Assembly: GCA_900315455.1 (NCBI GenBank)
Contig: OMZE01000001.1
Coordinates: forward strand, 186,001 to 250,000
From: an uncultured Prevotellaceae bacterium
GTDB taxonomy: Bacteria; Bacteroidota; Bacteroidia; Bacteroidales; Bacteroidaceae
Direction: 5' to 3'
DNA: 64,000 nt
Below, one piece after another: positions 34,776 through 43,137 of the stretch. The position numbers and the translations under genes are program-made. Position 1 is the first letter of the stretch, and the number at the start of each line of letters is the position of its first letter. Below the pieces are notes generated by a model. The model was not told where the DNA came from. It worked only from the letters and a program-made list of their open reading frames with translations, and did no database searches.

Positions 34776-37147
34776 GAATAGACAGCAACCACATCAAGAC
34801 CTTGTGTGCGTCATGCCTCCTGGTATGTTGGATGGCATCGTGTGCCCCACTGACCAATGGGGTGCCCGAAGGTGACAAGTTGTATGTGGGCATCGACCAT
34901 ATCAACTATTTCAATTACGACGACAATGATCATTTCCTTACTACGAAGGAAGAAGTGGATGCTGCACTGGCATTACCCCCCAACGGCGCTCTTTTCGGCA
35001 GTTCAAGAATCAGGTCTCCGTTCCAGCCACGACTGACGATATGGAACTATTATTCCAAAAAAGACTCTAAGTTTGCCGAATGGATGACAAAGTCGTTCGG
35101 AAAGCCTCCCGTGCTCTTGAGTGGGGTAAATCCGGAACTGAGGGCAACGGTGGCACAGACAACGCTCAAAGGACATGGATACTTCCGTGGGAAAGTGTCG
35201 TCGTCGGAAGTCGACACGCGCCACCCCAAGAAGGGAAAGGTGGCTTATGAGGTGGATTTAGGACATCTCTTTACCATCGACACTTTGGAGTATGTCAATT
35301 TCCCCACCGAAGCCATGGCTCTGATTGACAGTACACGCGAAGAGGCTCTGGTCAACACACACGACCCATTCGATATCTCCACCCTCGATGGCGAGCGGTC
35401 GAGAGTTAGTTCTTTGTTGCGCGACAATGGCTTCTACTATTACCAGCCCAATTATGCCTCCTACCTTGCCGACACCCTGTCGGTGCCTGGAGCGGTGAGA
35501 ATGAAACTGCAGATGGCCGACAGCCTGCCCGACCAGGCGTTGAGGAAGTATTATATCGGAAAGGTTGATTTCGACTTGCGTAGGACCATGCGGGAAGAAC
35601 TCAACAATCATGAAACACGCCGTCGCTTCACGGTGAATTTTAATGGTAGAAAACCTCCTATGCGTATGGGAGTGATTCTACGTGACGTAAAATTGCGGTC
35701 GGGAAACCTTTTCTCCTACAGCGACTATTTAGAGACGGCCAATAAACTCAACAGCAACGGACTGTTCTCCATGGTGAATTTCACCTTTACACCACGAACA
35801 CCCGAAGAGACTTCCGACACGCTAGATATGCGTGTGACGTGTGTTTTCGACAAGCCCTATGACTTCTATGTGGAAACCAACCTCAACGGAAAGACAAGCG
35901 GGTTCTTCGGTCCGCAACTCGTTGTGGGTCTCACCAAGCGTAATGCCTTCAAGGGAGGGGAAAAACTCGACGTCAACATCCATGGGTCATATGAATGGCT
36001 GTTGGGGAAGACGTTCGAAGTGGAGAGGTCGGAGATGAACTCCTATGAATATGGTTTCGACGTGTCGCTGGAAATTCCCCGGTTCGAGACCTTCTTACAC
36101 AAGAGCAGGAGTAGGAGTAGGGAACAGAACAGGAGCAATAGCAGCAGCATCAGAAGACGGAGACGATATTTTGCTACCCCTTCTACCATCATTAAAGCAT
36201 CCTCGAATACCATCAATAGGTCGGGATACTTCAAGCGCCATGTGATATCGGGCGAACTCACTTATAAATTTCAGTACAGCCGCGATTGGATGCACTTGTT
36301 CACGCCACTGTCGGTAGAGTACAATTATAATAAGGAGATATCGCAGAAGTTTGAGGATATGCTGATTACTCACCCTTATCTCTTGGCAACGATGAGCGAT
36401 GTTTTCATTCCAAAGATGAAGTACACCATTTCGTATTCCACGCCAAAGGGGAAGCGTAACGCGTTCTATTGGGATGCCTCAGTGAGTGAGTCGGGCAATC
36501 TCCTCTCGGCTGTTTATTCCGCTTTCGGGAAGTCGTGGGCTGAAAAAGACAAGGAACTTTTTAAGAACCCCTATGCGCAGTTCCTGAAAATAGAGACCCG
36601 CCTCACCAAGGCATGGGACTGGGCAGAACACTCACAACTAGTAGCACATTTGAACCTAGGTTGTGCCTGGGCTTTCGGCAATTCTTCTTACATGCCTTAT
36701 ACCGAACAGTTCTGGGTGGGGGGCGCAAACAGCATCAGGGCTTTCCAGGTGAGAAGCATTGGTCCGGGCAGATACCATTCTACTGATAAGCAATGGAGGT
36801 ATGTGGAAGAAACAGGTGACCTGAAACTGCAAGCCAACTTGGAATACCGCACGCGTCTGTTTGGAAACCTCCATGGCGCGGTATTCCTCGATGCGGGGAA
36901 TGTTTGGACATTGAGTGAAGATGAGTATCTTGACGGTATGGACAAGTTTCACTTTTCCAACATCCTTGATGAGATAGCCCTCGGTACAGGTATAGGTCTC
37001 AGATACAACCTCGATTTCTTCGTCATCCGATTGGATTGGGGAATAGGTATTCATGTGCCTTATGATACCGGTAAGAGCGGTTATTTCAACATCCCGTCGT
37101 TCGGCAAGGGACAGAATATCCATTTCGCTATCGGATACCCGTTCTGA
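34772..37147 (+). CDS. tamL: TamL, lipoprotein BamA/TamA-family outer-membrane barrel
   Basis: The 791-residue protein has a lipobox WMASC with cysteine 24 as the acylation site, which distinguishes Bacteroidetes TamL from proteobacterial TamA. POTRA-type domains follow (about 90-340), then a 16-strand Omp85 barrel with the conserved FWVGGANSIRAFQVRSIGPG (the VRGY/F-like loop) and a C-terminal strand IHFAIGYPF. At about 440-465 there is an unusual Ser/Arg-rich insertion (KSRSRSREQNRSNSSSIRRR), encoded by AGGAGTAGG-like repeats. It works with TamB from the overlapping upstream gene. Confidence 0.92.
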   Translation: MRIDSNHIKTLCASCLLVCWMASCAPLTNGVPEGDKLYVGIDHINYFNYDDNDHFLTTKEEVDAALALPPNGALFGSSRIRSPFQPRLTIWNYYSKKDSKFAEWMTKSFGKPPVLLSGVNPELRATVAQTTLKGHGYFRGKVSSSEVDTRHPKKGKVAYEVDLGHLFTIDTLEYVNFPTEAMALIDSTREEALVNTHDPFDISTLDGERSRVSSLLRDNGFYYYQPNYASYLADTLSVPGAVRMKLQMADSLPDQALRKYYIGKVDFDLRRTMREELNNHETRRRFTVNFNGRKPPMRMGVILRDVKLRSGNLFSYSDYLETANKLNSNGLFSMVNFTFTPRTPEETSDTLDMRVTCVFDKPYDFYVETNLNGKTSGFFGPQLVVGLTKRNAFKGGEKLDVNIHGSYEWLLGKTFEVERSEMNSYEYGFDVSLEIPRFETFLHKSRSRSREQNRSNSSSIRRRRRYFATPSTIIKASSNTINRSGYFKRHVISGELTYKFQYSRDWMHLFTPLSVEYNYNKEISQKFEDMLITHPYLLATMSDVFIPKMKYTISYSTPKGKRNAFYWDASVSESGNLLSAVYSAFGKSWAEKDKELFKNPYAQFLKIETRLTKAWDWAEHSQLVAHLNLGCAWAFGNSSYMPYTEQFWVGGANSIRAFQVRSIGPGRYHSTDKQWRYVEETGDLKLQANLEYRTRLFGNLHGAVFLDAGNVWTLSEDEYLDGMDKFHFSNILDEIALGTGIGLRYNLDFFVIRLDWGIGIHVPYDTGKSGYFNIPSFGKGQNIHFAIGYPF

Positions 37148-37273
37148 TGAGAAACGGAAAATATAGGAATCCTGTTTCCTTAAAGACAAAAAACACCATT
37201 ATGGACAAAAAACAAGAGCAAAAGTTTGCCAGTTCGTAAAAAAACACTAACTTTGCAGTCGTTTCGTAGATAC

Positions 37274-37348
37274 GGGCGTTTAGCTCAGTTGGTTTAGAGT
37301 ATCTGTCTGACAGACAGAGGGTCGACGGTTCGAATCCGCCAACGCCCA
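37274..37348 (+). tRNA. tRNA-Val (GAC)
   Basis: The acceptor stem GGGCGTT/AACGCCC is perfect. The anticodon loop CTGACAG gives GAC on a TCTGT/ACAGA stem. The D-stem has one G-U pair, and the T-stem GACGG/CCGCC has an A-C mismatch at its second pair. CCA is not encoded. It lies 127 bp after tamL. Confidence 0.9.
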
Positions 37349-37356
37349 CGAAACTT

Positions 37357-37442
37357 GGGTGTTTTCCAGAGTGGCCAAATGGGGCAGACTGTAAATCTGC
37401 TGTCTTTCGACTTCGGTGGTTCGAATCCATCAGCACCCACCA
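37357..37442 (+). tRNA. tRNA-Tyr (GTA)
   Basis: The anticodon loop CTGTAAA on a GCAGA/TCTGC stem gives GTA. A long variable arm (class II) follows. The acceptor GGGTGTT/AGCACCC has one G-U pair, and CCA is encoded at 37440-37442. It starts 8 bp after tRNA-Val and is probably co-transcribed with it. Confidence 0.93.
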
Positions 37443-37471
37443 AAAAAGCCTTGCGAAAGCAAGGCTTTTTT
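37443..37471 (+). terminator. Intrinsic terminator of the tRNA operon
   Basis: GCCTTGC (37448-37454), loop GAAA, GCAAGGC (37459-37465) and six Ts (37466-37471). The preceding A-run extends the stem. Confidence 0.93.
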
Positions 37472-37497
37472 GCGTATTCGGGGGTTATTGTCAGGTC

Positions 37498-37549
37498 CGT
37501 ATCAAGAACTCCATCCTCTTGATTCCTGTGGAAAGGGGAATCTGATACG
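37498..37549. other. Compact nested inverted repeats, possible structured RNA
   Basis: CGTATCA (37498-37504) pairs with TGATACG (37543-37549). Inside it GATTCC (37521-37526) pairs with GGAATC (37537-37542), directly abutting the outer stem. A competing helix TCAAGA/TCTTGA (37502-37507 with 37517-37522) shares bases with both. TTGATTTTTT follows on the plus strand. It lies downstream of the tRNA terminator and of the minus-strand gene at 37564. Confidence 0.4.
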
Positions 37550-37563
37550 TTGATTTTTTACTA

Positions 37564-37704
37564 TCAGATATCCCGCTCCTGTGACGTGGTAGAGGATTCT
37601 TTTGCCTTACGGGGCTTTACGGGCATGTGGCGTTTTTTCTTCAGCCACTCCGCTTTCCGGATTTCGTAGAGTTCCCTGCGGCGTTCCAGATAGTTGTCTG
37701 CCAT
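37564..37704 (-). CDS. 46-residue basic small protein
   Basis: This short frame begins MADNYLERRRELYEIRKAEW and continues with a Lys/Arg-rich helix (LKKKRHMPVKPRKAK) and a Ser/Thr tail. Its start lies 4 nt after the DUF4270 stop, so it is probably translated from the same mRNA. I recall similar short MADNYLE-starting proteins in many Bacteroidales genomes, usually without a meaningful annotation. The N-terminal half should form a charged amphipathic helix. There is no signal peptide and no recognised function; a nucleic-acid- or ribosome-associated role would fit its charge but is speculation. Confidence 0.65.
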   Translation of the reverse strand: MADNYLERRRELYEIRKAEWLKKKRHMPVKPRKAKESSTTSQERDI

Positions 37705-37708
37705 GTCG

Positions 37709-39169
37709 CTACTTGAATTTGCTGTAAATCACGTTGATGGTGATAGGCGTGGTTCCCCCTTGCAGGCGTGTGCTGGTGAGTGACATGTCGTTGGACAAAG
37801 ATGTCAGTACCGAACTGTTGTTGTAGGTCATGTATTGGGCTTTCACCGGTATCAGCATGATCTTGTTCCAGTTGGGATGTTGCTCCAACCAGTTGGGGTT
37901 GGTTTTCACTCCTTCTGTCTTGGCACGATACATCTGGGTAATCAAGTCACTGATGTTGCCAAAGGAATAACGATTGGTCGAAGAGGCGAAACTGGCCAGG
38001 TAAGAATTCTTGTAATTGGCCAACTTGCCCTTTTCAAAGAATGACTTCACGCTATCTGTCTCCAGCATGAGCAACGTACTGGGGGCGGGGAGACTGTATT
38101 CCGACCAATGCGAGTTGTTGATGCGGTTGAGGACAATTTTTGCCGTGTTGATGGTGTCATTCTCATGTCCTGCCATCATCTCGTCGACAGGTAATGTCAG
38201 TTCGGTGAAGATGCCCGAGGGACTCTTGATGTAAGTGCAACTGTTATCGGCAACCAGTTGTTGCAACGCATCACTCTCGTTGGTCACCGTAGTGGTCTGT
38301 AGCACCTCTTCCGTTCCGTTGAAGAGTGTGATATGTGAACTTACCTTTTGGCCTCCATCAATATACATGTTATAGTATATGTTCAACTGTGGGATACTGA
38401 CGTAAGCCATACTGCCCAAACCGCCTGTATGCTTGAAGAAGAGTCCGGGAAGCACGTTGTTGATAAATGCGTAACTGCTGCGGAAGTACTCCGGGTGTTC
38501 ATAGTACTGACGGAGAATGTATGTGCCAAAGTTGTTGTAAGTCACACCGTTCTTGTCTGTATAGGGCTCATTGAGACGGATACAGATATTGTTCACAAAA
38601 ACCCTCTTCTTATTGCTGGTATTGGTCTTGTCTGCCCATTCAGAAGTGTTCTCCAGTGTATATGCCTTGCTCTTTGTGAGTCCACCTTCGCGCACATATC
38701 CCTCTTCCAGTGGGTCGAAATCTGAATAATACTTCTCCGACTCCATCATCGGACGGGCAAGTTCGTAAACGGTCGTCTTCATCGTGGCTAAGGAGTCGCC
38801 ATAATAACTGGTATAGAAAAGGCGTACCTCACAGGAGTCGGCAATGATTTTTCCATCCGCGTCGCGGCTGGCTATACTGTCGATAGGCGCTAGTTTGAAA
38901 CTCTCAAGGCAGTTGAACTGCGTCATGAAGTCGCCAGTGATATGCGCGCCAGTTTCCGGGTCCTTGATGCAGCCAAGATATCCAGTACTGTTGCGTGATA
39001 TGACGGATTCTATGGCTACTGAGCGTGAAGTGGCATTGAATGTTTGGCTTGCAACGTCTAAATGGTCTATGGTAGTGTTGAGTGAAGTACCCAACGTGTC
39101 TGTCGTTTCATCGCAGGATGCCAATGTCATGGCCAACAAGGCCAATGTGGCAATAAACTTGATTTTCAT
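37709..39169 (-). CDS. DUF4270 domain lipoprotein
   Basis: Starting at 39169 the product is 486 residues, with signal peptide MKIKFIATLALLAMTLASC and acylated Cys19. An upstream in-frame start at 39316 would bury the lipobox and overlap the preceding gene, so it is rejected. The DUF4270 character shows in DSCEVRLFYTSYYGDSLATM, the TVYELARPM segment, and IKSPSGIFTELTLPVDEM near the middle. DUF4270 lipoproteins are Bacteroidetes-specific, with unknown function. The gene follows the half-size glycogen synthase by 10 nt, an arrangement I recall as common in Bacteroidales. It is 4 nt from the small-protein gene downstream. Confidence 0.82.
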   Translation of the reverse strand: MKIKFIATLALLAMTLASCDETTDTLGTSLNTTIDHLDVASQTFNATSRSVAIESVISRNSTGYLGCIKDPETGAHITGDFMTQFNCLESFKLAPIDSIASRDADGKIIADSCEVRLFYTSYYGDSLATMKTTVYELARPMMESEKYYSDFDPLEEGYVREGGLTKSKAYTLENTSEWADKTNTSNKKRVFVNNICIRLNEPYTDKNGVTYNNFGTYILRQYYEHPEYFRSSYAFINNVLPGLFFKHTGGLGSMAYVSIPQLNIYYNMYIDGGQKVSSHITLFNGTEEVLQTTTVTNESDALQQLVADNSCTYIKSPSGIFTELTLPVDEMMAGHENDTINTAKIVLNRINNSHWSEYSLPAPSTLLMLETDSVKSFFEKGKLANYKNSYLASFASSTNRYSFGNISDLITQMYRAKTEGVKTNPNWLEQHPNWNKIMLIPVKAQYMTYNNSSVLTSLSNDMSLTSTRLQGGTTPITINVIYSKFK

Positions 39170-39179
39170 CGAATATGAG

Positions 39180-39989
39180 TTATTCACCGATAATTTTGTT
39201 GTAGAATTCTGTGTAAGCATCGCCATAGTCTTCCTTGCCGGGATAGCCCAGTATGGGCAATTGCTTGGATTTGGCGTATTCAAGCAACTGTGCGTTAACT
39301 TCATCTCCTGCCTCAATCACACCATCAGAATAGTCAATGGCCAACTTGCCAAGGTCGATGGCTGTGAATTCGTCGGGATAGGCGGAGAGAACCGCATCGT
39401 TCACATCGCGGAATTGCAGGCAACGCTTGAAATCTGTGCCAAGGTCTTGTTTCAAATGGTTGGTAAACAGCGATGTCACCACTTTGGCATTGGCAAACGA
39501 TGGCTCGTCGTGGTAGGCAGTCTTCACGTAAAGAGGTACGATGGCCGACATCCAGCCTTGGCAGTGGATGATGTCTGGGGTCCAACGTTGTTTCTTCACG
39601 GTCTCGAGCACACCGCGTGCAAAGAAGATTGCACGCTCGCCATTGTCGGCATATTCCTCGCCTTTCTCGTCTTCCACCATTCTCCGCTTCTGGAAGTAAT
39701 CTTCATTGTCGATGAAATATACCTGAATGCGGGAAACGGGTATCGAGGCAACCTTGATGACCAGAGGATGGTCGGTATCGTCGATGATGAGGTTCATTCC
39801 CGAGAGACGGATCACTTCGTGTAATTGCCCCCTCCGCTCATTGATGGTGCCCCATTTGGGCATGAAGGTGCGGATTTCATAGCCGCGCTCCTGCACGAGT
39901 TGGGGAAGTTGTTTGCCAAGAAGCGACATTTCGCTCTCAGGTACGTAGGGAGTAATCTCTTGGTTGATGAATAGAATTTTTTTCGACAT
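39180..39989 (-). CDS. Glycogen/starch synthase, catalytic N-domain only (GT5-like)
   Basis: The 269-residue protein matches the N-terminal Rossmann half of GT5 glycogen synthases: start KKILFINQEITPYVPESEMS (normally with KxGG near the ADP-glucose site; here no KxGGL is visible), PDIIHCQGWMSAIVPLYVK, and VVTSLFTNHLKQDLGTDF. Full GT5 enzymes are about 480-550 residues with a second, nucleotide-sugar-binding half, which is absent. The stop is clean and the next gene starts 10 nt on, so this is a stable short form rather than a frameshift. Such half-length proteins are, to my memory, standard in Bacteroidales. Catalysis by the half alone is doubtful. Confidence 0.8.
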   Translation of the reverse strand: MSKKILFINQEITPYVPESEMSLLGKQLPQLVQERGYEIRTFMPKWGTINERRGQLHEVIRLSGMNLIIDDTDHPLVIKVASIPVSRIQVYFIDNEDYFQKRRMVEDEKGEEYADNGERAIFFARGVLETVKKQRWTPDIIHCQGWMSAIVPLYVKTAYHDEPSFANAKVVTSLFTNHLKQDLGTDFKRCLQFRDVNDAVLSAYPDEFTAIDLGKLAIDYSDGVIEAGDEVNAQLLEYAKSKQLPILGYPGKEDYGDAYTEFYNKIIGE

Positions 39990-40070
39990 CGTTTGTTGTC
40001 CTTATTGGGTTTGGGTTGACTATAGCCTTCTTACGTTTGATTTATGTGCAACGCATAATACCGCACAGTG

Positions 40071-40078
40071 CAAAGTTA
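40071..40078 (-). promoter_or_regulatory. -7 element upstream of the glycogen-synthase-like gene
   Basis: TAACTTTG on the minus strand, with no good TTTG at 19 nt (TTCC instead). The 378-bp gap 39990-40367 holds this element, a dispersed 21-mer at 40179-40199 and the terminator at 40312-40349. No panC or other gene is present. Confidence 0.5.
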
Positions 40079-40311
40079 CGAAAAAATAATCATATACGGA
40101 AATCCTTTTTGCTTAATTAAGGTTTTGCGTGCTTTTTTGTTGTAGAAAAAGCGAATGTTCACAATTTTTAAAGGTTTATCGAGTATCACATACGCTCAAC
40201 TTTCTTGACTTAAAAGGGTGCAAATGGGGAGTTAATGGGAAGTTTTGCTGATTAGCCATATTGGGAAGACAATGCCATACATGATGTGGGAAATGATGAA
40301 TGGGCAGGCAT

Positions 40312-40349
40312 AAAAAAGTTTCACAATCCCCGGATGGAGATTGTGAAAC
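40312..40349 (-). terminator. Strong intrinsic terminator of the methylmalonyl-CoA operon
   Basis: On the minus strand, GTTTCACAATCTCC (40336-40349) pairs with GGGGATTGTGAAAC (40318-40331) over 14 bp with one G-U, loop ATCC. It is followed by TTTTTT (40312-40317). It lies 19 nt after the biotin-carrier stop. Confidence 0.93.
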
Positions 40350-40367
40350 ATGTGATGAATGGAAAGA

Positions 40368-40799
40368 CTATTCAATGACGATGAGCGGGGTGTCTTCCAT
40401 CACGCTCGCGCCTTGGGAGACGAGGATGGCGGTCACCTTGCCGTCTTTCTCGGATTCCAAGTTGTTGGCCATCTTCATGGCTTCAAGCACGATGACCACG
40501 TCGCCAGCCTTCACCTCGTCGCCTACGGCAACCTTCACCTCGGTAATGACACCGGGAAGCGGGGCCTTCAGCGCATTGGCGGTGTTGACGGCAGCACCGC
40601 TTTCGGCAGGTGCCGACTGTTTGGGCTCAGAAGCCGCGCCAGTCTTTACCACAACCTTTTTCTTTTCGGGTTCAGCCTCTGGTTCCATTTCCACCTTGAA
40701 CTCCTCACCGTTGACAGTGACGGTGGCGATGTTCTCAGCGATGTCGCCAATGGCTACTTCATACTGTGTTCCGTTGATGGTATACTTGTATGTCTTCAT
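40368..40799 (-). CDS. Biotin carboxyl carrier subunit (MmdC-type)
   Basis: The 143-residue acidic protein has a C-terminal biotinyl domain with VLEAMKMANNLES; Lys109 is the biotin attachment site. The domain is joined to a short N-terminal beta domain (1-40) by a Glu/Lys- then Ala/Pro-rich linker (40-75), typical of decarboxylase carriers such as MmdC or the OadA C-terminus. It carries CO2 between the carboxyltransferase encoded at 41087-42652 and a decarboxylase or a biotin carboxylase. It is the last gene of the operon and is followed by a strong terminator. The membrane decarboxylase (beta) gene that often comes next in such operons is missing. Confidence 0.9.
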   Translation of the reverse strand: MKTYKYTINGTQYEVAIGDIAENIATVTVNGEEFKVEMEPEAEPEKKKVVVKTGAASEPKQSAPAESGAAVNTANALKAPLPGVITEVKVAVGDEVKAGDVVIVLEAMKMANNLESEKDGKVTAILVSQGASVMEDTPLIVIE

Positions 40800-40862
40800 A
40801 AGGGTATTGTTTGTTTTTACTTGTAGGCGGTATAGTATACGCCTGTAGGGTGAATAATAGAC

Positions 40863-41021
40863 TTAAGGGTGCTGGGTGGTCATCGTGTAATGGGAGTTCC
40901 ACTCTGTGAAGTGGCTCTTGATGGTGATGCGTCCCGACTCCTTGTCGTGCACATTATTGCCCTTGAATTCATGCAGGGCCATAGCAATGGCTGCATACAC
41001 TTCATTGGTTGCTGTTGCCAT
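40863..41021 (-). CDS. 52-residue protein resembling the soluble tail of OadG-type gamma subunits
   Basis: The frame runs MATATNEVYAAIAMALHEF, then NNVHDKESGRITIKSHFTEW, and ends TTQHP. The A-A-I-A-x-A-L segment followed by VHDxESGxITI is, as I recall, the C-terminal pattern of Bacteroidetes OadG-like gamma/delta subunits of sodium-pumping decarboxylases. Normal OadG has an N-terminal membrane helix that ties the carboxyltransferase to the beta subunit; here it is absent. The gene lies 65 nt after the carboxyltransferase gene and 63 nt before the biotin carrier, all on one strand, so it is probably a small assembly subunit of a soluble complex. Coding status is supported by operon position and residue pattern. 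Confidence 0.75.
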   Translation of the reverse strand: MATATNEVYAAIAMALHEFKGNNVHDKESGRITIKSHFTEWNSHYTMTTQHP

Positions 41022-41086
41022 TTGTCTGATAGTTGATGAATGAAATGGCTGGCGGGCATATACCCGCCAACCCTTGTTTCTGATGA

Positions 41087-42652
41087 TTACATAGGAATAT
41101 TGCCATGTTTCTTGGCTGGCAGGTTGTCACGTTTGGTGGCAAGTTGTGCCAGAGCGCGGCAAATGCGGAAACGGGTGTTGCGAGGCTCAATCACATCGTC
41201 GATGTAGCCATACTTGGCTGCCTGGTATGGATTGGCGAACAGTTCCGAGTATTCCTCCTCCTTCTCTGCCAGGAAGGCTTTGGCGTCCTCGCCGGCTTCC
41301 TTCTTGGCCTTGGCTTCCTTGGCACAGAGCACGGCGACGGCACCCGAGGCACCCATCACGGCTATCTCGGCGTTGGGCCATGCATAGTTGAGGTCGGTGC
41401 GCAGTTGCTTGCAGCCCATCACGATATGGCTGCCTCCGTAACTCTTGCGCAGAGTGACGGTAACCTTTGGAACGGTGGCTTCGCCGTAGGCGTAGAGCAA
41501 CTGTGCTCCATGCAGGATAACGGCGTTGTATTCCTGACCAGTGCCGGGCAAGAATCCGGGCACGTCGACCAGACTGACGATAGGAATGTTGAAGGCATCG
41601 CAGAAACGTACGAATCGTGCACCCTTGCGGCTGGCGTTCACGTCGAGCACACCAGCGTAGCATGATGGCTGGTTGGCCACGATACCCACGCTCTGACCAT
41701 TAAACCTGGCGAATCCTACGATAATGTTCTTGGCAAACTTTGGCTGTACCTCAAAGAACTCACCATTGTCGGTGATGGCAGAGATGACCTTGTACATGTC
41801 GTATGCCTTGTTCGGGTCGTCGGGAAGGATTTCGTTGAGAGAGTCTTCCATACGGTCGATGGGGTCGTCGCACTCCTTGCGGGGAGTCTCCTCCATGTTG
41901 TTGGATGGAATATAACTGAGCAGCGTCTTGATCATTTCGAGAGCCTCCTCCTCTGTGGCGGCAGTGAAGTGGGTCACACCACTCTTCGTGGCATGTACGG
42001 AAGCGCCACCAAGGTGCTCCTGGTCCACATCTTCGCCAGTGACGGTCTTCACCACTTTCGGTCCGGTAAGGAACATATACGAGGTGTTTTCCATCATCAG
42101 GGTGAAGTCGGTGAGGGCGGGGGAGTAGACAGCACCACCGGCGCAGGGGCCGAAGATACCGGAGATTTGTGGGATGACACCCGAAGCGAGGATATTGCGC
42201 TCGAAGATTTCGGCATAGCCTGCGAGAGCGTTGATGCCCTCCTGGATGCGTGCGCCACCCGAGTCGTTGATGCCAATGACAGGGGCTCCCATTTTCATAC
42301 CCATGTCCATCACCTTGCAGATCTTCTCTGCCATCGTCTCAGAAAGCGAGCCGCCGTTTACCGTGAAGTCTTGGGCGAAGATATATACCAGGCGTCCGTC
42401 GATGGTACCCGAACCGGCTACCACACCGTCGCCAAGGAATTGCTTCTTCTCCATGCCGAAGTTGGTGCAGCGGTGGAGTTTGAACATATCGAACTCCTCG
42501 AAACTGCCTTCGTCCAAAAGCATGTCAATACGTTCACGGGCAGTGTATTTGCCACGGGCATGCTGTTTCTCGATGGCTTTCTCGCCGCCACCAAGACGGG
42601 CCTGTTCGCGCTTGGCGACCAGGGCCTTGATCTTTTCTAATTGTTTGCTCAT
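41087..42652 (-). CDS. mmdA: Acyl-CoA carboxyltransferase (methylmalonyl-CoA decarboxylase alpha / propionyl-CoA carboxylase beta)
   Basis: The 521-residue soluble enzyme is built of two crotonase-like halves. Conserved blocks include [59 protein letters not shown] (CoA site), [16 protein letters not shown] and, in the second half, [11 protein letters not shown]-like [31 protein letters not shown] and [11 protein letters not shown]. It transfers carboxylate between methylmalonyl-CoA and protein-bound biotin. The epimerase gene upstream points to the succinate-propionate pathway. Whether the physiological direction is decarboxylation or propionyl-CoA carboxylation cannot be read from the protein; the absence of a beta pump and of a biotin carboxylase gene here leaves both open. 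Confidence 0.92.
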   Translation of the reverse strand: MSKQLEKIKALVAKREQARLGGGEKAIEKQHARGKYTARERIDMLLDEGSFEEFDMFKLHRCTNFGMEKKQFLGDGVVAGSGTIDGRLVYIFAQDFTVNGGSLSETMAEKICKVMDMGMKMGAPVIGINDSGGARIQEGINALAGYAEIFERNILASGVIPQISGIFGPCAGGAVYSPALTDFTLMMENTSYMFLTGPKVVKTVTGEDVDQEHLGGASVHATKSGVTHFTAATEEEALEMIKTLLSYIPSNNMEETPRKECDDPIDRMEDSLNEILPDDPNKAYDMYKVISAITDNGEFFEVQPKFAKNIIVGFARFNGQSVGIVANQPSCYAGVLDVNASRKGARFVRFCDAFNIPIVSLVDVPGFLPGTGQEYNAVILHGAQLLYAYGEATVPKVTVTLRKSYGGSHIVMGCKQLRTDLNYAWPNAEIAVMGASGAVAVLCAKEAKAKKEAGEDAKAFLAEKEEEYSELFANPYQAAKYGYIDDVIEPRNTRFRICRALAQLATKRDNLPAKKHGNIPM

Positions 42653-42692
42653 TGATATTTCTTTATACGGGAATATTCTGGATGTTCACGAC

Positions 42693-43097
42693 TTAGTGCT
42701 CGCAGAGTTCGGTGAGGATGCCGCAAGTCGACTTCGGGTGAAGGAAGGCGATGTTCAGGTTCTCAGCGCCTTTGCGTGGAGCCTTGTCAATCAGGCGCAC
42801 TCCCTTGCCGTCGCACTCAGCCAATGCGTTGGCCACGCCATCTTCGATGCAGAATGCCACGTGGTGTACGCCGCGTCCGCCTTTGTCGAGCCATTTCTGG
42901 ATGGTGCTGTCGGGTGATGTGGGCTCAAGGAGTTCCAGTTTCACCTCTCCACACTTCAGGAAGGCGGTCTTCACTTTCTGGTCGGCCACTTCTTCGATAG
43001 CATAACACTCAAGTCCAAGTACTTCTTTGAAATAGGGTAGTGCTTCCTCAATGCTGGGAACAGCGATTCCTAAATGTTCAATGTGTGAAATTTTCAT
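42693..43097 (-). CDS. mce: Methylmalonyl-CoA epimerase
   Basis: The 134-residue vicinal-oxygen-chelate protein opens MKISHIEHLGIAVPSIEEAL, with the first metal-ligand histidine at residue 8. GGRGVHHVAFCIEDG supplies the second, and the terminal ELCEH region has the glutamate ligand. CGEVKLELLEP is the typical mid-domain strand. It interconverts (R)- and (S)-methylmalonyl-CoA, connecting the B12-dependent mutase to the carboxyltransferase encoded 40 nt downstream. It is the first gene of the operon; a -7 element lies at 43138-43145. The mutase genes are not in this window. Confidence 0.95.
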   Translation of the reverse strand: MKISHIEHLGIAVPSIEEALPYFKEVLGLECYAIEEVADQKVKTAFLKCGEVKLELLEPTSPDSTIQKWLDKGGRGVHHVAFCIEDGVANALAECDGKGVRLIDKAPRKGAENLNIAFLHPKSTCGILTELCEH

Positions 43098-43137
43098 ATT
43101 ATTCGAAAGATTAAGAAAATGAATTGTTTAAACGATG

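Noticed and set aside
37128-37436. Minus-strand frame of 102 codons across the tRNA genes
   Set aside because: It covers the complement of two tRNAs and the tamL end; such frames are a frequent false call over tRNAs.
39180-39989. Frameshifted or truncated full glycogen synthase
   Set aside because: The second catalytic half is not found in any frame downstream, and the next gene starts 10 nt on with a proper lipoprotein signal.
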